A stretch of DNA of 6,800 nucleotides from Rhodoferax sp. (GTDB taxonomy: Bacteria > Pseudomonadota > Gammaproteobacteria > Burkholderiales > Burkholderiaceae_C), in NCBI GenBank assembly GCA_018882485.1, contig VERU01000140.1, positions 1-6,800 on the forward strand, written 5' to 3'. A program made the translations under genes and the position numbers. How positions within the stretch are numbered: the stretch's first letter is position 1; every line of letters begins with the position of its first letter. The notes beneath the pieces are model-generated. The model searched no databases, was not told the origin of the DNA, and was given only the letters and a program-made list of their open reading frames with translations. Of this stretch, positions 5,681-6,800 are shown piece by piece.

Positions 5681-6800
5681 ATGATGAATTCCGATTCCAG
5701 GCAGGTTTCCCCTGCGACCGTTGCCCGGGATGACACTGCGCCCGGATCCGTGGCGGCGCCCGGCCCGGTGGGTCGGGGGCGGCGGGCCGGCTGGTGGGGC
5801 CTGGCCGTTCTGGTGGTGGGCTTTGGCGGCTTTCTGGTCTGGGCAGGAATGGCGCCGTTGGATGAAGGGGTTCCCAGCCCGGGCCTGGTGACCATCGATA
5901 CCAAGCGCAAGCCGGTTCAGCATCTTTCGGGTGGCATAGCCCGGGAGATTCTGGTCCGCGAGGGTGATTCCGTGCGCGAGGGTCAGGTGTTGATGCGGCT
6001 GGACGATGTGATGTCGCGTGCCAATTACGAGTCTGTGCGCCAACGGTACCTGGGGTTGCGGGCCATGCAGGGCCGGCTGGAGGCCGAGCGCGATGGGCGC
6101 GACCGGGTGGAGTTTCATCGTGATTTGGTGCTGGCCGGGGGCGATCCGCTCATCCGGCAGCAGATGCAGACCCAGACGCAGTTGTTCGAGTCGCGTCGCG
6201 CGGCCCTCCGAGCCGATCTGCAGGCCCTGACCGAGGCGATCCGAGGGCAGGAGGGGCTGCTCCGGTCTTACGACAACATGCAGGTGAGTCGTCAGCAGCA
6301 GTTGGCTCTGGTGGGCGAGGAGTTGACGCAGGCAAGTGGTCTGGTTCGCGAGGGTTACCTGCCGCGCAATCGTCAGCTGGAACTGGAACGGCAGGTGGCA
6401 GACCTGAATGCGGTGCTGGCCGAATTGGGCGGCAACGCGGCGCGCAGTCGGCACGCGATCGACGAGATGAAGTCGCGCATGACGCTGCGACAGAGCGAGT
6501 ACCGCAAGGAGGTGGAGTCGCAGCTGGCCGACGTATCGCGAGAGGTATCGGGGGACGAAGCCAAGTTTCGCGCTGTCAACGACGACCTGGGTAGGACCGA
6601 AATTCGCGCTCCGGTTGATGGCCAGGTGCTGGGCCTGGCGATTCAGACGCCCGGAGGGGTGGTACAACCCGGTCAGAAGTTGATGGATGTGGTACCCCTG
6701 AATGAGGAACTGACCCTCGAGGCACGGGTGATGCCCCATGTGATCGACAAGGTGCATCCCGGACTGGCGGTGGATGTCCCGGTCTCGGCCTTTTCGAATT
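5681..6800 (+). CDS. HlyD/PrtE-family membrane fusion protein (3' partial)
   Basis: The frame runs open from ATG 5681 to the window edge, giving 373 residues; PrtE-type proteins are usually about 430-450, so the end lies outside. The product should link the ABC proteins to the outer-membrane channel across the periplasm. The order is typical: a cytosolic N-terminus (1-37, with RGRR before the membrane), one transmembrane helix (about 38-58, from WWGLAV), a first lipoyl-like half (VQHLSGGI...VREGDSVREGQVL, 79-105), and a long charged alpha-helical hairpin (about 110-300, with the turn motif VREGYLPRNR at 222-231). A second lipoyl half follows (RTEIRAPVDGQVLGL, 305-319, then GGVVQPGQKLMDVVP), leading into the beta-barrel region. 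ATG 5681 has AGGA at 5667-5670, 10 nt upstream; the adjacent ATG at 5684 is an alternative. It belongs to the preceding operon by spacing. Confidence 0.93.
   Translation, partial: MMNSDSRQVSPATVARDDTAPGSVAAPGPVGRGRRAGWWGLAVLVVGFGGFLVWAGMAPLDEGVPSPGLVTIDTKRKPVQHLSGGIAREILVREGDSVREGQVLMRLDDVMSRANYESVRQRYLGLRAMQGRLEAERDGRDRVEFHRDLVLAGGDPLIRQQMQTQTQLFESRRAALRADLQALTEAIRGQEGLLRSYDNMQVSRQQQLALVGEELTQASGLVREGYLPRNRQLELERQVADLNAVLAELGGNAARSRHAIDEMKSRMTLRQSEYRKEVESQLADVSREVSGDEAKFRAVNDDLGRTEIRAPVDGQVLGLAIQTPGGVVQPGQKLMDVVPLNEELTLEARVMPHVIDKVHPGLAVDVPVSAFSN

Noticed and set aside
5663..6757. Minus-strand open frame of 364 codons opposite the fusion-protein gene
   Set aside because: The opposite strand encodes an unmistakable HlyD-family protein. 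The minus-strand translation is low-complexity His/Gln/Leu.

Overview
The window is high in G+C, with strong G/C third-position bias, and all its genes lie on the + strand. Codon style and protein families suggest a betaproteobacterium, probably Burkholderiales (Comamonadaceae-like). That placement is an inference, because no rRNA or other marker gene is present. The window is a type I secretion locus: an exported RTX protein followed by its likely export machinery.

Layout. (1) Positions 1-1532 hold the 3' part of a secreted RTX protein. It contains six exact-length 44-residue RCC1-like repeats, six calcium-binding nonapeptides, a DUF4214-like C-terminal region and an acidic-hydrophobic C-terminus typical of type I substrates. 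(2) Positions 1533-1585 are a short AT-richer gap. It carries a good sigma70-type promoter and most of a perfect 13+13 bp inverted repeat, whose axis falls on the -10 box and whose right arm contains the next start codon. (3) Positions 1586-2197 encode a 203-residue protein that resembles the N-terminal half (helical REC-like plus beta-barrel WED-like regions) of an IS605-family TnpB. It stops where the RuvC nuclease would begin. (4) Positions 2194-3918 and 3915-5654 encode two different PrtD-type ABC permease/ATPases. (5) From 5681 past the window end lies a PrtE/HlyD-type membrane fusion protein. The TolC-like outer-membrane partner is not in the window.

How they fit together. Genes 3 to 5 look like one operon. 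The TnpB-like ORF overlaps the first ABC gene by ATGA, the two ABC genes overlap by ATGA, and the fusion protein follows after 26 bp. The ABC proteins and fusion protein would form the inner-membrane and periplasmic part of the exporter, and the RTX protein is its probable cargo. The most unusual element is the nuclease-less TnpB-like protein. It is intact, by eye similar in composition to its neighbours, and translationally coupled to the exporter. It is therefore a candidate domesticated transposon protein, possibly a regulator acting at the inverted repeat and promoter. That role is hypothesis only.
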